Shown here one piece after another: positions 9,301 through 19,600 of a DNA stretch of 64,000 nucleotides. The notes beneath the pieces are model-generated. The model worked only from the letters and a program-made list of their open reading frames with translations, was not told where the DNA came from and did no database searches. Each line of letters begins with the position of its first letter. Position 1 is the stretch's first letter. This stretch comes from Sphingobacteriales bacterium (lineage in GTDB: Bacteria; Bacteroidota; Bacteroidia; Chitinophagales; JADIYW01). The stretch covers positions 62,001 through 126,000 of the forward strand of contig JADJYT010000004.1 in the NCBI GenBank assembly GCA_016719635.1, given 5' to 3'. The position numbers were made by a program, and so were the translations under genes.

Positions 9301-12300
9301 GTTAAATTGCCGGCTATATTCATCGTATTAATTCCATTGTTGGTAGAAGTTGAATTCTTTACACTCAAGCTGCCACCATTTATATCGACATTTCCATCTA
9401 CATTCAGGGTGTAATTGCCATCGGTTGAAGAAACTGCCGACCCTTCCCAGGTATTCCTTAATACTAAATTTCCATGTATATTCACAACAAAAGTTCCGGT
9501 TTCATTACCCATTATACGAACACTTTTATAACCCGGAGTACCGCTGCCACAGGAACAGGAACCTGAAGTGTTTTCCGGGCTTGAAACCAATTCCAAGTTT
9601 CCATGTGTAAGGTTAATGGTATCGCCATTATTGGGACCCACCATGTCCCAGTTACCACCGCCAAAGCCATAATCATTATAATCTGCCATGACAGAATTGG
9701 AAACACTACCTACAGTTAGTTTCCCATCTATGTACAGGTTCCCGAAATAGGCATTATAGCCATTGTGGGTATTTGCTGTTACATCACCATCAATTAGGTA
9801 AGTCGCTTCTCTCCAGTTATAAATATATATATTAGACTGCGGATAAAAGTTTTCGGCACCTTGCCAAACACTTGAACTGGGATTCGTGTAATCCCTGTTT
9901 AAATGCACCTCAGCATTGTCTTCAACGGTAAACGTTGAGGTTGAGTAAGTAAGTTCAAAGACACAATTATCATTGACATGTAATTTTCCGCCTGATTTAA
10001 CTGTGATGGAATTGGCAACAGGAAAATTGGATGAATTTAGCACAAGATCACCACCCGATAAAATCGTGGCATTCGTTACACCAATAGATAAACTGCTGTA
10101 CGTTATTGTTCCCTGAACAAAGACAGTACTTCCCGCAACAGGTGTTTGTGTATTGGTAGTAGGATCACCCCAACCTCCACTATTGACGGTAAGACCTGAA
10201 CAGCCGCCTGTATTTCCGCATTTACACCAGCTGCTGTTGCTGTTGTAATTACCTGAACCTGTTTTGGATAAGAAAGAACCGTATGGATATAAAACTGTAG
10301 CGATAATATATGTGGTACTGGTAGTATCTCTTAATCCTGCAGCAGAGGCTGTTAGGGTATAGGTGCCGTTGGTATTGTGCACTAAGGCACCAATGGTCGT
10401 TACACCTTGCAATATAGTGCCGCCAACAGGATTACTGTTCAGGGCTGAAGGCGTAGAACAGGCTACACTGGCAGCTACACTCCAGTCTTTGTCTACATTA
10501 TTATTATTATCAGCAGCATCAAGCGTAACGGTTGGTGACATGGTTGAACCATTTGCTGCGTCAGAAGGCTGCTGGCTGAATTTTAATTTAGTAGCTACTA
10601 CTTCTATCTGGTTTTTAGTATTGGCACCGTTATCAGATTGTGCCCCGCCGCCATTAGCTGTTCCAAACTGGGAATAGGAACATAAATCACCGCTGGTTAC
10701 AGATGAAACGGTGAACACTAATTTGTCATTATCTGTGACAGTAGAATTAAAAGTAACTCTCAATATTACCTGTATACTTGAATTGTCACCCGGTGTTTTT
10801 AAGGTAACCGTATCCGGCAAATTAGTAAAGGTGATAGTATTTGAACCTATGCTTGTCGCAGGTCTTATTCTTGAATTGGTAGTGGTAAACAATGCTGCAC
10901 TTCTAACCGTGTTGGCAGTACCGGTATAGGTAAAGGTAATGCCTTTTAAAAGGGTGGGAAGATTGTCCCCGTCATTTGAACTGCCGTTACCGTCCTGAAT
11001 GATGATATTATGAACACCTACACTTTGCGATGCAGAGGTTGGAACTGGATTGCTTTGGTAATTGGCATACAATATATCTTGTGTGTAGCTGTAAGTAGCA
11101 TCGGTGGTAACCACAGATGCTGTGCTTGTGCCTGTCAATAACGTTGTCGTATTGGCACCTAAAATGGAGCCATTGGTTTTATAATTAAAGGTTTGTGCCG
11201 TAGGCGTACTGTTTGCATTATACGGAATCAATGTAAAGTAATATTGCACACCTGCATTTAATCCGCTTATAGTTATAGAAGAGGTAGCCGTACTGCTTAT
11301 AACTGCAGCTACCGTATCACCGCTGATATTGGCGTTTACGGAATATGCCTGACCATCCGCTGGCGAATTAGTCGGAGCACTGCCAGCATTCATCATAACT
11401 ATATATCCATCTGCATTGCTGACGCCGGCACCTGTAATAGATGGAAATGTCAAATCAATCGAATTAGCCGTACAGGTAGCAGCAGTAAAACTGCCGGTCG
11501 GTTGTATAGAAGGTTCTGTACTTAAGGTATAAAAATTCAGCGTTGGAGGTGAAGTTAAATTATAACAATTTGTACTGCTTCTTTCATAAGCGGTTAAAGT
11601 GTATTGTGTTTCCGGGCTGAGACCTGTAATACCTGTTACCGATACTGTTGAAGTAGTTGCAGCGGTTGAATTAGCCACTACCCTGTTGTCTGTATTTATC
11701 TGCGCTGCGGAAGCCCAGTTTACATTAGGTGTGTAGGCAGTATTTTGTACTGGTAGTACGGTCGTTTGTGCAGTAGGTTTTATGACCAGTATTGTTCCCG
11801 TTGCAGAACCACGTGTAAATCCTGCATCTGATCCGGTGGAGGAAATATTTGTGGTGGTAACAGAAGTAGCCTGACTGGTTGGCAAAGTACAGGTTGGTGT
11901 TACATATCCTTTTACTATTACATCATCCAAACGGAAAACACCTGTACCTGCAGATGAACGGGATCCATTTAACCACCCTTGTATTAAAACAGGTAATGTA
12001 GTTTGTGCAGTTACGCCGCTTACCGTTTGGTTTACGGTAACTAAAGAACCATCCGGTGCATTTGTAGTGTATGTAGCTAATCCCGACCCAATATCATAGG
12101 AAAAAGCAGAAGGACCGGCAGAGGTTGCATACGCATTGAATTCCATACTGGTAACCTGAATCTGATAACCGGAGTTGGCATTAATGGTAAAATTAAAATT
12201 TTTGGCAGTAGCTTGTGAAGTAGCTGTCCAACCACCGGATTCTTCTACATAAGGTTCATTTGGAAAGTAAGTACCGGTTGTAATATTGGTTTCAATGGTA

Positions 12301-15300
12301 CCTGCTGACAGTGCCATATCTGTTACTGTTACATTGGCATCTTTTGTAGTAACCTGTAAATATGGAGATGCCGTAAAATCAAATTCAGCAATTACTGATG
12401 CCGCAACATTCACCGTCAGGGTAGCAATACCGGAGGTATCATCCGCACATGGAGAAGTACCGAAAACAATACATTGATATTTATTTCCTGACATGCCGGC
12501 TGATGTGGCAGCTGTAGTATAAGATGCAGAAGTTCCACCGGAACCTGTACTCACATTATTCCACGTGCTACCACCATCTGTAGATACCTGCCATTGATAT
12601 CCTGAAACAGTTCCTGTCACACTTGATATGCTAAAAGTTGCAGTTGCGGGTTCCGTAACGGTAGCATTGTTTGGCGAAGTCCCTATGCCAACGGCAGTAT
12701 TAATGGTAACTGTTCCAGTGTTAATGGTATTGGCACTCCAGCAGGTGCCATTGTAGGCTCTTACATACATGGTGCCTGTAGTGTTTAAAGTATAATCAGT
12801 GGCAGTACCTCTGCCTGACGTAGTAAAATCGCTCGTAGATGTTTCCCAATAATAGCCTGTGGTATAACTTAATGTTGCCGGACCACACGATGGATTTGAT
12901 GGAGAAACTGTAATGGATCCTGTTGGATCAGCCGGTAATGAATTAACAGTTACCGTCACTTTTTGTCTGGCCAAACTGGAGCACAATGCCGCATTTTCCG
13001 CCTGCACATAAAAATCATAAGTGCCTCCGGCTAAACTGCCTGGTGTGGTTAAATTTCCGCCGGAGACGGTATAACCGGCAGGACTTCCGGTGGTAAACTG
13101 AGTTCCGCCTGAAGCAGCTGTCCAGTAAGTATAGGTAGTGGCACCGGTACTGCCCGCACCGGTTATGGTGACGGCATTGCCCTGACATACCGCGCCTGGT
13201 GTAGAACAGGAAGGAGTCGTAGGGGTTGTATTAACAGCAATATCACTGCCATTATCTCCTGAAGAAAAATAAGTAGGTGTATTATTTACCACTCGAATAC
13301 GATAGCCTGTTCCTGCAGTAAAACCCGAAGGAATAGTAGCTGTAACGGTTGTGGAGGTGTTGGATACGTAAGTTAATAACTGAGTAGTAGCATCGGAAGG
13401 GAAATTTCCGGAAGCATCAGAAATCTGAATATTGTATTGTCCTGTGAAAGTTCCTGTCTTTGAAAAAGTTAATGTTACATTGTTATCAACTCCATTACAA
13501 AACGGACCAAAAGAACCGGCTGAAGTGGTGATAGAATTTGAAGGCGCGTTAATAGTAAACGTTTGTGTAGATGGGGTTGTAACACATCCGTTGGTGACAC
13601 CAACTTGTACAGTGCCTGCCGTTACAAGGTCGGCAGTAAGAATAGATGCCGTTAGCTGAATATCACTTACAAAAGTGGTGGCACGTGCTGAGCCGCCCCA
13701 CGTAACGGTAGATACTCCGTTTGTAAAATTAGAACCATCTACTGTAATGGTAAATCCCGGATCACCGGCTGTTGCAGAAGATGGTGTAATAGCCGAAATG
13801 GCAGGTGTTTTTACCGGTACCAGTTCTCCGTCAGATTTTAATGATGCGGCATAATATGTTGTTCCGTCAAAAAACTGTATTTGTCCAAGCATAGTACAAT
13901 TCAGTGATGTGGCGGAAGAACCAATATATATTTTAGCGATGCTACCTGTATTGCTTACGCCGTAAGTTCCCTGCCAGCCGGTAATGGTAAGCATTTTGCC
14001 TGAAGAAAATGCGATGCCAGCTGAGAACGTTAATGTATGCGCATTGGTATTATCCAGATTAATTGCGGCATTTTCAAAAAAATTTATTTGGCTGAATGTG
14101 ATGGCTCTGCCTGAAGTAATACCAGAGGTAGATAAGGTGGCACCTGTTCCATTAAAAGACAATGCTCCGCTACTGAGTGTTGCAGATGGATTAAATCTAA
14201 GTTCTCCAGCAGTAATAATGGTTGAATTATAAGTATTTGCACCAGATAATATCAATGAACCATTCCCAACTTTTGTTAAAATATTTGGACCCGAAATATT
14301 ACCTGAAAGTGTAATATTTCCTGTTGTTCCGATACTGCTGGCGTTTCCTAAAGCTATGTTGCCGCTATAGGAAACTGCTGTACCCGAACTGTTAACTAAT
14401 GCGCCTCCGCTGGAAATTCCTGTGCCGTTTAAGGTTAGTCCTTCCGCAGTAGCTAAGGTATAGCCATTCAAATCCAATACTGCTCCTGCTGAAACAGTAG
14501 TACCTGCACCGGTAGTTCCTAAAGGGGAATTGGCCCCGCTGCCCGCAGCACCTAACTGCAAAGTACCTGCGGAAATGGTCGTTGCACCCGTGTAAGTATT
14601 GGCACCGGCTAATGTTAATGTGCTGGTTCCGTTTTTAGCCAAAGCACCGCCGCTGCCGCTGATGATACCTGAATACGTAGTGGAGGTTGACCCGTTTACA
14701 GTTAAAGTACCTGCACCTAATGATACAGTTCCACCCGTGCCACCACCGCCAGCCAGAGAAGCAATGGTTTGTGTTTTACCGTTTACATCTAAGATTACTC
14801 CGGATGTATTTGCAATTGTAACTGCCGTTGCGGAAGGCAAAGTGCTGTTGACACCAAGCTGGAGTGTACCGCCATTAATGGCAGTAGTGCCTGAATATGA
14901 ATTTGAACCGGAAAGAATAGTAATTCCTGAACCGCTATTATTTACTAAAACCCCACCTGTACTTGAGATAACACTGCTAACAGTAGTTCCGCCGGAACCT
15001 GTATTTGCTAAAGTAAGCGTTCCACCATTTGTAATACCACCAGTACCGATTGTTAATAAATTAGCTGTTGTATTGGTAATTCCGCCACCACCGGCATTTA
15101 CCGTAAACCCGCGGGTATACGTTGCCGCTGCACCGGCATAGCTTAATGTACCTGCCGTAGATGCACCACCCAATACTACGGCACTGGAGGCATTTCCCAG
15201 ATTACTGGCACTGCCGGAAACTACTATAGTGGATGCTGAAAGTGTTCCCTGACTGATAGTGGTTGTACCAGTATACGTATTGGCAACGCTTAATGTTGTG

Positions 15301-16316
15301 GTACCGGCACCATCTTGAGTGATTCCACCAGCACCACTGATTACACCTGATAGTGTAAGTGTTGTTGATGTTACAGGTGCTGTGGTTAAAGTATTTGAGT
15401 TTAAATTTACAGGACCTGATAAAGTACCGTTAGTGGCAGCAGCCGTATTAAAAGTAGCAGCTGCATTTAGAATTACATTGTTTGGTGCTACGCTTATGGA
15501 TGTGGGAACTGTCGCAATACCGCTTGCAGCTGCGTTAAAGTTAGCATTGTAAGAGCCTGAACCAGGCCATGCGGTAGTTGCACCGCTTGATGTGGTGGTA
15601 CCCCATGGTGTACCGGTTGTCCATGTACCTGAATAAGTTCCTGTTGTTCCGCCCCAATACAAGTTGGTGGAAGAATTACCGGTTACTAATACATCGTCCA
15701 TTACCCATCGTTCATTTGCAGAATTATTTAATAAAGTAATTCTAATTCTCATATTACTTGTTGCAGGTAAGTCCGTTACAGTAACCGTACTATACCCATC
15801 TGTTGTTCTTGAACCGCCACCAGTTGGTGCATAATCAACTGGAGTTGCATTGCCATCATAAGCAGTTGTTGCATTACCAGTTCCAGTTGAATAACCCCAA
15901 TAAGCATTTGAATTTCCTAAGACCCTGACGGTACTGTAATAATTAGTACCTCCATCCGGACTTATTTCAACGGTGACTATATCAATGCCATCAGCACCAT
16001 TACCAGTACTTCCAATAGAAAAGGACGCCAACCTAAATGTCAATTGGATACCTGTATATCCAGAGGTGCTAATATCTGATGATGTTAAGGTTGCTGTTGC
16101 ACTAGAAACACCTCTTGAATGCGATCCTTCTGATGCAAATGGTGATGAAGCAGGTCTGTCACCACTTGCTGAATTTCCGGTATAATATGCACCATTACTG
16201 AGCGTAAAAAGTGAAGATGAGTTGTTGAGTCCATCGGAAGTAATGGTTGCTGCTAAACTATTTTCCGCAAAAAACAATAAAAGAACCGGTGCTAAAAACG
16301 AATAATTTTTCTTCAT
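6351..16316 (-). CDS. Giant T9SS-secreted surface protein with autotransporter-type beta-strand repeats
   Basis: With the start at 16316 the protein is about 3321 residues. A longer frame opens at 16418, but the ATG at 16316 gives a clean signal peptide (MKKNYSFLAPVLLLFFAEN...A). After an N-terminal region come at least four autotransporter-associated beta-strand repeats (about residues 320-710; cores such as TLTLAGANTYTGATTISAGT). Next is an IPT/TIG-like domain near 840-930 (ITPSSATAGDPGFTITVDGSNF), then many Ig-like and fibronectin-III-like modules and long beta-helix-like stretches with G-x-L-x-V repeats. The last 80 residues form a T9SS type A sorting domain ending KVLVH, shared with the neighbour at 16668. 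It is thus probably exported by the T9SS and anchored on the surface, with an adhesin or matrix role inferred. Composition is strongly T/S/G/N-rich. No enzyme domain is recognised. Confidence 0.88.
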   Translation of the reverse strand: MKKNYSFLAPVLLLFFAENSLAATITSDGLNNSSSLFTLSNGAYYTGNSASGDRPASSPFASEGSHSRGVSSATATLTSSDISTSGYTGIQLTFRLASFSIGSTGNGADGIDIVTVEISPDGGTNYYSTVRVLGNSNAYWGYSTGTGNATTAYDGNATPVDYAPTGGGSRTTDGYSTVTVTDLPATSNMRIRITLLNNSANERWVMDDVLVTGNSSTNLYWGGTTGTYSGTWTTGTPWGTTTSSGATTAWPGSGSYNANFNAAASGIATVPTSISVAPNNVILNAAATFNTAAATNGTLSGPVNLNSNTLTTAPVTSTTLTLSGVISGAGGITQDGAGTTTLSVANTYTGTTTISQGTLSASTIVVSGSASNLGNASSAVVLGGASTAGTLSYAGAAATYTRGFTVNAGGGGITNTTANLLTIGTGGITNGGTLTLANTGSGGTTVSSVISSTGGVLVNNSGSGITILSGSNSYSGTTAINGGTLQLGVNSTLPSATAVTIANTSGVILDVNGKTQTIASLAGGGGTGGTVSLGAGTLTVNGSTSTTYSGIISGSGGALAKNGTSTLTLAGANTYTGATTISAGTLQLGAAGSGANSPLGTTGAGTTVSAGAVLDLNGYTLATAEGLTLNGTGISSGGALVNSSGTAVSYSGNIALGNASSIGTTGNITLSGNISGPNILTKVGNGSLILSGANTYNSTIITAGELRFNPSATLSSGALSFNGTGATLSTSGITSGRAITFSQINFFENAAINLDNTNAHTLTFSAGIAFSSGKMLTITGWQGTYGVSNTGSIAKIYIGSSATSLNCTMLGQIQFFDGTTYYAASLKSDGELVPVKTPAISAITPSSATAGDPGFTITVDGSNFTNGVSTVTWGGSARATTFVSDIQLTASILTADLVTAGTVQVGVTNGCVTTPSTQTFTINAPSNSITTSAGSFGPFCNGVDNNVTLTFSKTGTFTGQYNIQISDASGNFPSDATTQLLTYVSNTSTTVTATIPSGFTAGTGYRIRVVNNTPTYFSSGDNGSDIAVNTTPTTPSCSTPGAVCQGNAVTITGAGSTGATTYTYWTAASGGTQFTTGSPAGYTVSGGNLTTPGSLAGGTYDFYVQAENAALCSSLARQKVTVTVNSLPADPTGSITVSPSNPSCGPATLSYTTGYYWETSTSDFTTSGRGTATDYTLNTTGTMYVRAYNGTCWSANTINTGTVTINTAVGIGTSPNNATVTEPATATFSISSVTGTVSGYQWQVSTDGGSTWNNVSTGSGGTSASYTTAATSAGMSGNKYQCIVFGTSPCADDTSGIATLTVNVAASVIAEFDFTASPYLQVTTKDANVTVTDMALSAGTIETNITTGTYFPNEPYVEESGGWTATSQATAKNFNFTINANSGYQIQVTSMEFNAYATSAGPSAFSYDIGSGLATYTTNAPDGSLVTVNQTVSGVTAQTTLPVLIQGWLNGSRSSAGTGVFRLDDVIVKGYVTPTCTLPTSQATSVTTTNISSTGSDAGFTRGSATGTILVIKPTAQTTVLPVQNTAYTPNVNWASAAQINTDNRVVANSTAATTSTVSVTGITGLSPETQYTLTAYERSSTNCYNLTSPPTLNFYTLSTEPSIQPTGSFTAATCTANSIDLTFPSITGAGVSNADGYIVMMNAGSAPTNSPADGQAYSVNANISGDTVAAVISSTATSSITISGLNAGVQYYFTLIPYNANSTPTAQTFNYKTNGSILGANTTTLLTGTSTASVVTTDATYSYTQDILYANYQSNPVPTSASQSVGVHNIIIQDGNGSSNDGDNLPTLLKGITFTYTGTANTVRSAALFTTTNSRIRPATSIGSNTITFTNLPDTVTLKTPGDNSSIQVILRVTFNSTVTDNDKLVFTVSSVTSGDLCSYSQFGTANGGGAQSDNGANTKNQIEVVATKLKFSQQPSDAANGSTMSPTVTLDAADNNNNVDKDWSVAASVACSTPSALNSNPVGGTILQGVTTIGALVHNTNGTYTLTASAAGLRDTTSTTYIIATVLYPYGSFLSKTGSGNYNSNSSWCKCGNTGGCSGLTVNSGGWGDPTTNTQTPVAGSTVFVQGTITYSSLSIGVTNATILSGGDLVLNSSNFPVANSITVKSGGKLHVNDNCVFELTYSTSTFTVEDNAEVHLNRDYTNPSSSVWQGAENFYPQSNIYIYNWREATYLIDGDVTANTHNGYNAYFGNLYIDGKLTVGSVSNSVMADYNDYGFGGGNWDMVGPNNGDTINLTHGNLELVSSPENTSGSCSCGSGTPGYKSVRIMGNETGTFVVNIHGNLVLRNTWEGSAVSSTDGNYTLNVDGNVDINGGSLSVKNSTSTNNGINTMNIAGNLTMTGTTSLFLNPSSLNAANGQKAVLNLKGNLTVASTSTVQNNVFPTDAEFNFTGTGPQLVDVASVVAPSGKGITFTIKNGATVQLKNNNFTYTTALSGYPTTLTVASGGTLDFNWKTDGTPLTVNGASTINLFTLASGGTLKISSPDGIIKNTATYGSSTGNVTGFATGNRDFNQVARYWYTGKSTSNGGTHYTGDGINQTGASNGFGKIVICDLSDNNKILTPTVTFALTNDSTTFPGGGRLDIRKGQFIETENEYISGTDGTLYMSPGTFYKIPRGNSSFVTNDDIPRMCGCGTGSFPYVLTGGTIELAGTGSNHAFQRLRADAAAFNYINIKFSGSNTLGTNYKNLNDQTTIDSLLYITGNAIVDCVSDNVGIATSFIGRGGLKMDGGRLRIKKFNEANPMLDGYNNPYTLTGGVVEFYGTGSTSQQQIRGMDTLDRIISYYNIEVNANAANYSTSSGLDKAGNVDLTSSFYLKNVMNVNYPAVLRMDESDFIYAPLSGAGAEIVNINANAGLLYGNSNGITTAAAGTGVTVGNIRTSNRTFSSDASYGFVSPGNMVSGNGLPATVKGLYVYKSNTSDKVTLTNTTRADSILKMYSGHILTGASNILELGKGINTGETGSLSYTAGYIAGKMRRWFNGSNTGNASGLFPIGDTSGTNFYNRLFLMEFSTLTGTDAGYLDINFNRSPMGLAGIPITGIPAAGTCANPFDVTSTEDQGYWVATPESSKLSAGTYTASATGEGFSSINNMCQLTLLKRVGGGNWTTPGTHLQPTGTMALPTVSRSGISGFSNFGFGGGPPNPLPIELTSFTGTCLEDGTAQLQWTTASENNSKQFIIQRSADGVHFDNIAVMRAAGFSNQPRSYSITDSSVISSVNYYRLLELDNEGNSTIYSIILVKCREVNGVHVFYNDPKIVLEVNSDKDKSVAVHVFELSGKLLHLETKSVTRGYNRFNLDIKNKLADGLYIIQLTDGLNIFSDKVLVH

Positions 16317-16465
16317 AAATTCAGTTAGTCGGATATAAAAGGACGCAGGCTTTCTGTTTCCTGTTCTTGTATTCAATGTTTTTGTAAGTATTGTTATGGG
16401 AGTGTAAAGTTCAATCATATAATTCGCTTATGGATTACTTCTCTTTTTTTAAAAATACGGCTATT

Positions 16466-16473
16466 CAAAAATA
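16466..16473 (-). promoter_or_regulatory. Candidate -7 promoter box (TATTTTTG) for the giant surface-protein gene
   Basis: On the minus strand TATTTTTG matches the consensus exactly. It lies 150 bases before the ATG at 16316 and 48 before the alternative ATG at 16418. The rest of the gap 16317-16667 is AT-rich; I see no RNA gene or clear terminator in it. Confidence 0.4.
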
Positions 16474-16667
16474 GGCTATTTTCGTCAAAACCGCCTGATT
16501 TGTTATGTTAAGGTAGTATAGATTTTAGCTGTTTTTTTCTACAATAAATTAGATTATCCACCCTTTTTTGTTAATAAATAATCTGAAATAGCAGCATCTT
16601 AGTATGTTTAGGAGTTTTATATGTTAAAAAATCGAAAAATGATTGATGTATATCAAAAGATCCTGCT

Positions 16668-19600
16668 TTAGTGAACTAATATCTTAATAGAAGTAATTTG
16701 TGCACCGTTGATAATCCTGACAACATAAATACCGTCAGCTAGCTTGTTCGGCATAGTCAGCGGGATTGCCGTGTAACCACTGTTCATCGTTTTAGTTTCA
16801 CTGTAAATTAATCTTCCTGAAATTTCATAAAGATTAAACAACATATCTTTGGTGCTTCCTGAATTTAGGCACACCATAATTCCTGTTTCAGAATTATAAA
16901 ATACCTGGGTTGCGGTATTAGTTGCTGTACATTCCGTTTGAATAATATTGGAATAAACCGCGGATACATTTCCAATATCCTGTTGTTTCAGCCGGTAATA
17001 ATTAATTCCCCTTAACGGATACTCATCCGTATATTGATAATGTGTGACTTGATTGGATTTGTTAGCAGCCTGTATTCTTGTTAAAGATGTAAAATGGATG
17101 GCATCCGAAGAGCGTTCCACTTCAAAATATGCGGAATTCTTTTCGGATGCGGTTGTCCAGTTTATAGTCACCGCATCATCATTACAGACGGCATTAAAAT
17201 GAGTCAGTTCCACCGGTAATCCAATATCGGGCGTTACAATATCGCCCAAAGCATAACCGGAAAATCCCGTAAATCCGTCAAATTCAAAAGTGGTGTAAGG
17301 TCCGTAAGTACCGATAATAGGTGTTACAATCTGAACCTGCCCGTCCGCCGTTACCGTCCAGGCTCTGTCGGTCGTCGAGGTTCTGTAAATTTTCAGATGA
17401 AAGATGATTTCACCCGGTGTATGATGATGGCTTGTATAATAACCCGGAATGGAATCGAGGATTGGATTGATGTAATCACAGTAATCCTGCAATTCCTGGG
17501 TGGAAACATAAAACCGGATCTTATAATCTGCCGGAGTCGCCGTATCCGGAGTCGCCGCAAATGTTTTTTGCATAAATAACGGTGTTCCTGTCAGGAACGA
17601 GTTTTGAAATCCCTTACCTGTTAGCGCGGTATTGTGCAGAATCGTTTGTGCCGTAAGCGGTCCGTGGTCCGTGGTGATATTGTTTTTGATATAGAATATG
17701 ATCTTGTCGCTGTCATCCAGATAGTATCGGCTTTCCAGACCTCTCAGGTTGCAGGTGTATGACTGATCATCAAGCACCGCGGCAAAATCTCCGCGAAGAG
17801 ACAATATCCAGTTTTTATTAGTGGATGCATCGTTGAATGTACCCGGCGTTTCCAGTGCATTCGGAGACGCAGAGGTGGTTTTTGACCAGTTGCTGAGCTT
17901 TCTGTAATCATTGTCAGTCAGATTATTATTGGCATATGTAACATTGCTTCCTCCTGAAAAATAAAGTGCATTCATTCCATACACGGAATAATCGGGATGG
18001 TTCGGCTGATTGATGGCGCAGCCCGCGCAATCGGATCCGCTGCCTTTGGAACCGTAGGATAAGCCATGGAAAAAACCTCCTGCCGGACTGCGAATCTGCA
18101 GGGCATCTCCGGCATTTCTGAACTGCATGGCATTCCAGTCTACATTGGTGTATACCGGCGGCGTATAGATATCATAAGAAGTATTATTCGGTTTGACACA
18201 GTCGGAAGAAAAATACAGATTAGATGTTGGCATGGCGGCACAGGTACTTCCTGATGTTTCAATACCTATCACGTACACATAATCCAAATCGGCATCCGTA
18301 GGGTCATCCGGCAGTGTGATTGTAGTATTCTTATCGCTGGCATTGTACAGCAAAATTATGGAACCTACCGGTACTTTTTCCCAGGTGCAGGCGTTCGAAA
18401 ATTTCACGTGTCCGGGAGCAATTCCTAACTGTGTCCCGTAGCCGCCGCTGAAAATACCGCTGTTGTCGTCAATAATCCAGCCACGCAAATCTGCGGTGGT
18501 TGCCGGTGTTCCGATGACAACAAGTTCCAGGTACTCTTTGCTTGCCGAGCCCTGACTGAATTCATTGATGACAACACCATTGGGTATCTCATTGTCTACG
18601 ATGGTGAGCGAATACCTGTTATTGCTCAGCAGTGCGCCGCATTGCGCATCGACATCCAGTACCACATTTTCATTGGATTCCGAGAGAGCATCATCAAAGA
18701 TGGTAATGGTGACGGTTTTGGTATTGGGATAGATTTCAGCAGGTAGAAATGTCAGCGTTACCGGCGTAATCGAATAATCTGTTCCCGCCGCGGCGGTTCC
18801 TAAAAGTGCATCGGTGATAAGGGCATTTACAGTGGTTACCGGCGCCGAGTTCATGGTAACGGATACCGTCACGGTTGTATTCGATTCATTGACGATATCT
18901 GTAGCCACCGTAAAGCCGATGCTGGTAGAAGTATAGCAACTGCTCACATTGCAGCTGACATTGGATAAGGAGTAAGGCCGCACAATCCATTCGGCGTTTG
19001 CGCTGGTGGAACCCGCAGAGGAATTCCAGTCGGTATTTGGAATGCTGACAGAAGACTTCCGCACCAGCGTATGGTTGACGGTGGCATTGGAAATGCCGGC
19101 AACTGACCAGCCCGAACCATTCGGCAGCGTAGCTGTATCACCGACGGCATCTGTCAGCACCCAGGAGGTTCCAATATATTTTGCCAAACCTACCGCATCG
19201 TTTCCATTCCAGTTGCAAAAGGTCGCATCATATAAATTCGCGCCAGGAACGTCTGTTGAATTATTGGCAATTAAGTAGGTGGTGTTTGGAGCCAGTGTTC
19301 CACTCAATGTAAGTGTACTGCCGGGCCAGTTGCCGCCGTTGCTTATCTTTTGCAGCTGGTAATCCGCTAAATTTACAGAACCCGAAGTGCCATTATAAAT
19401 TTCCACATATTTTCCGTTCCCGGCTACAGGCTCTCCATATTCGGAAAGGATTAATTCGGTACAGGATGCATAATTTGCCGTTCCAGTCAGATAAACGATA
19501 CAAGCGCTCTCATCCGTATCATCAGAGTTAATCGTTAAGACAGCCGTTTTCGTGCCAGGCAATCCCGATGAAAAGCGGATGACCATATCTGTAGAATCAC

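Noticed and set aside
14599..15141. 180-codon proline/valine-rich frame antisense to the giant surface-protein gene
   Set aside because: It mirrors the T/G/A-rich repeats of the real gene on the other strand; its composition follows from that, and there is no start signal.
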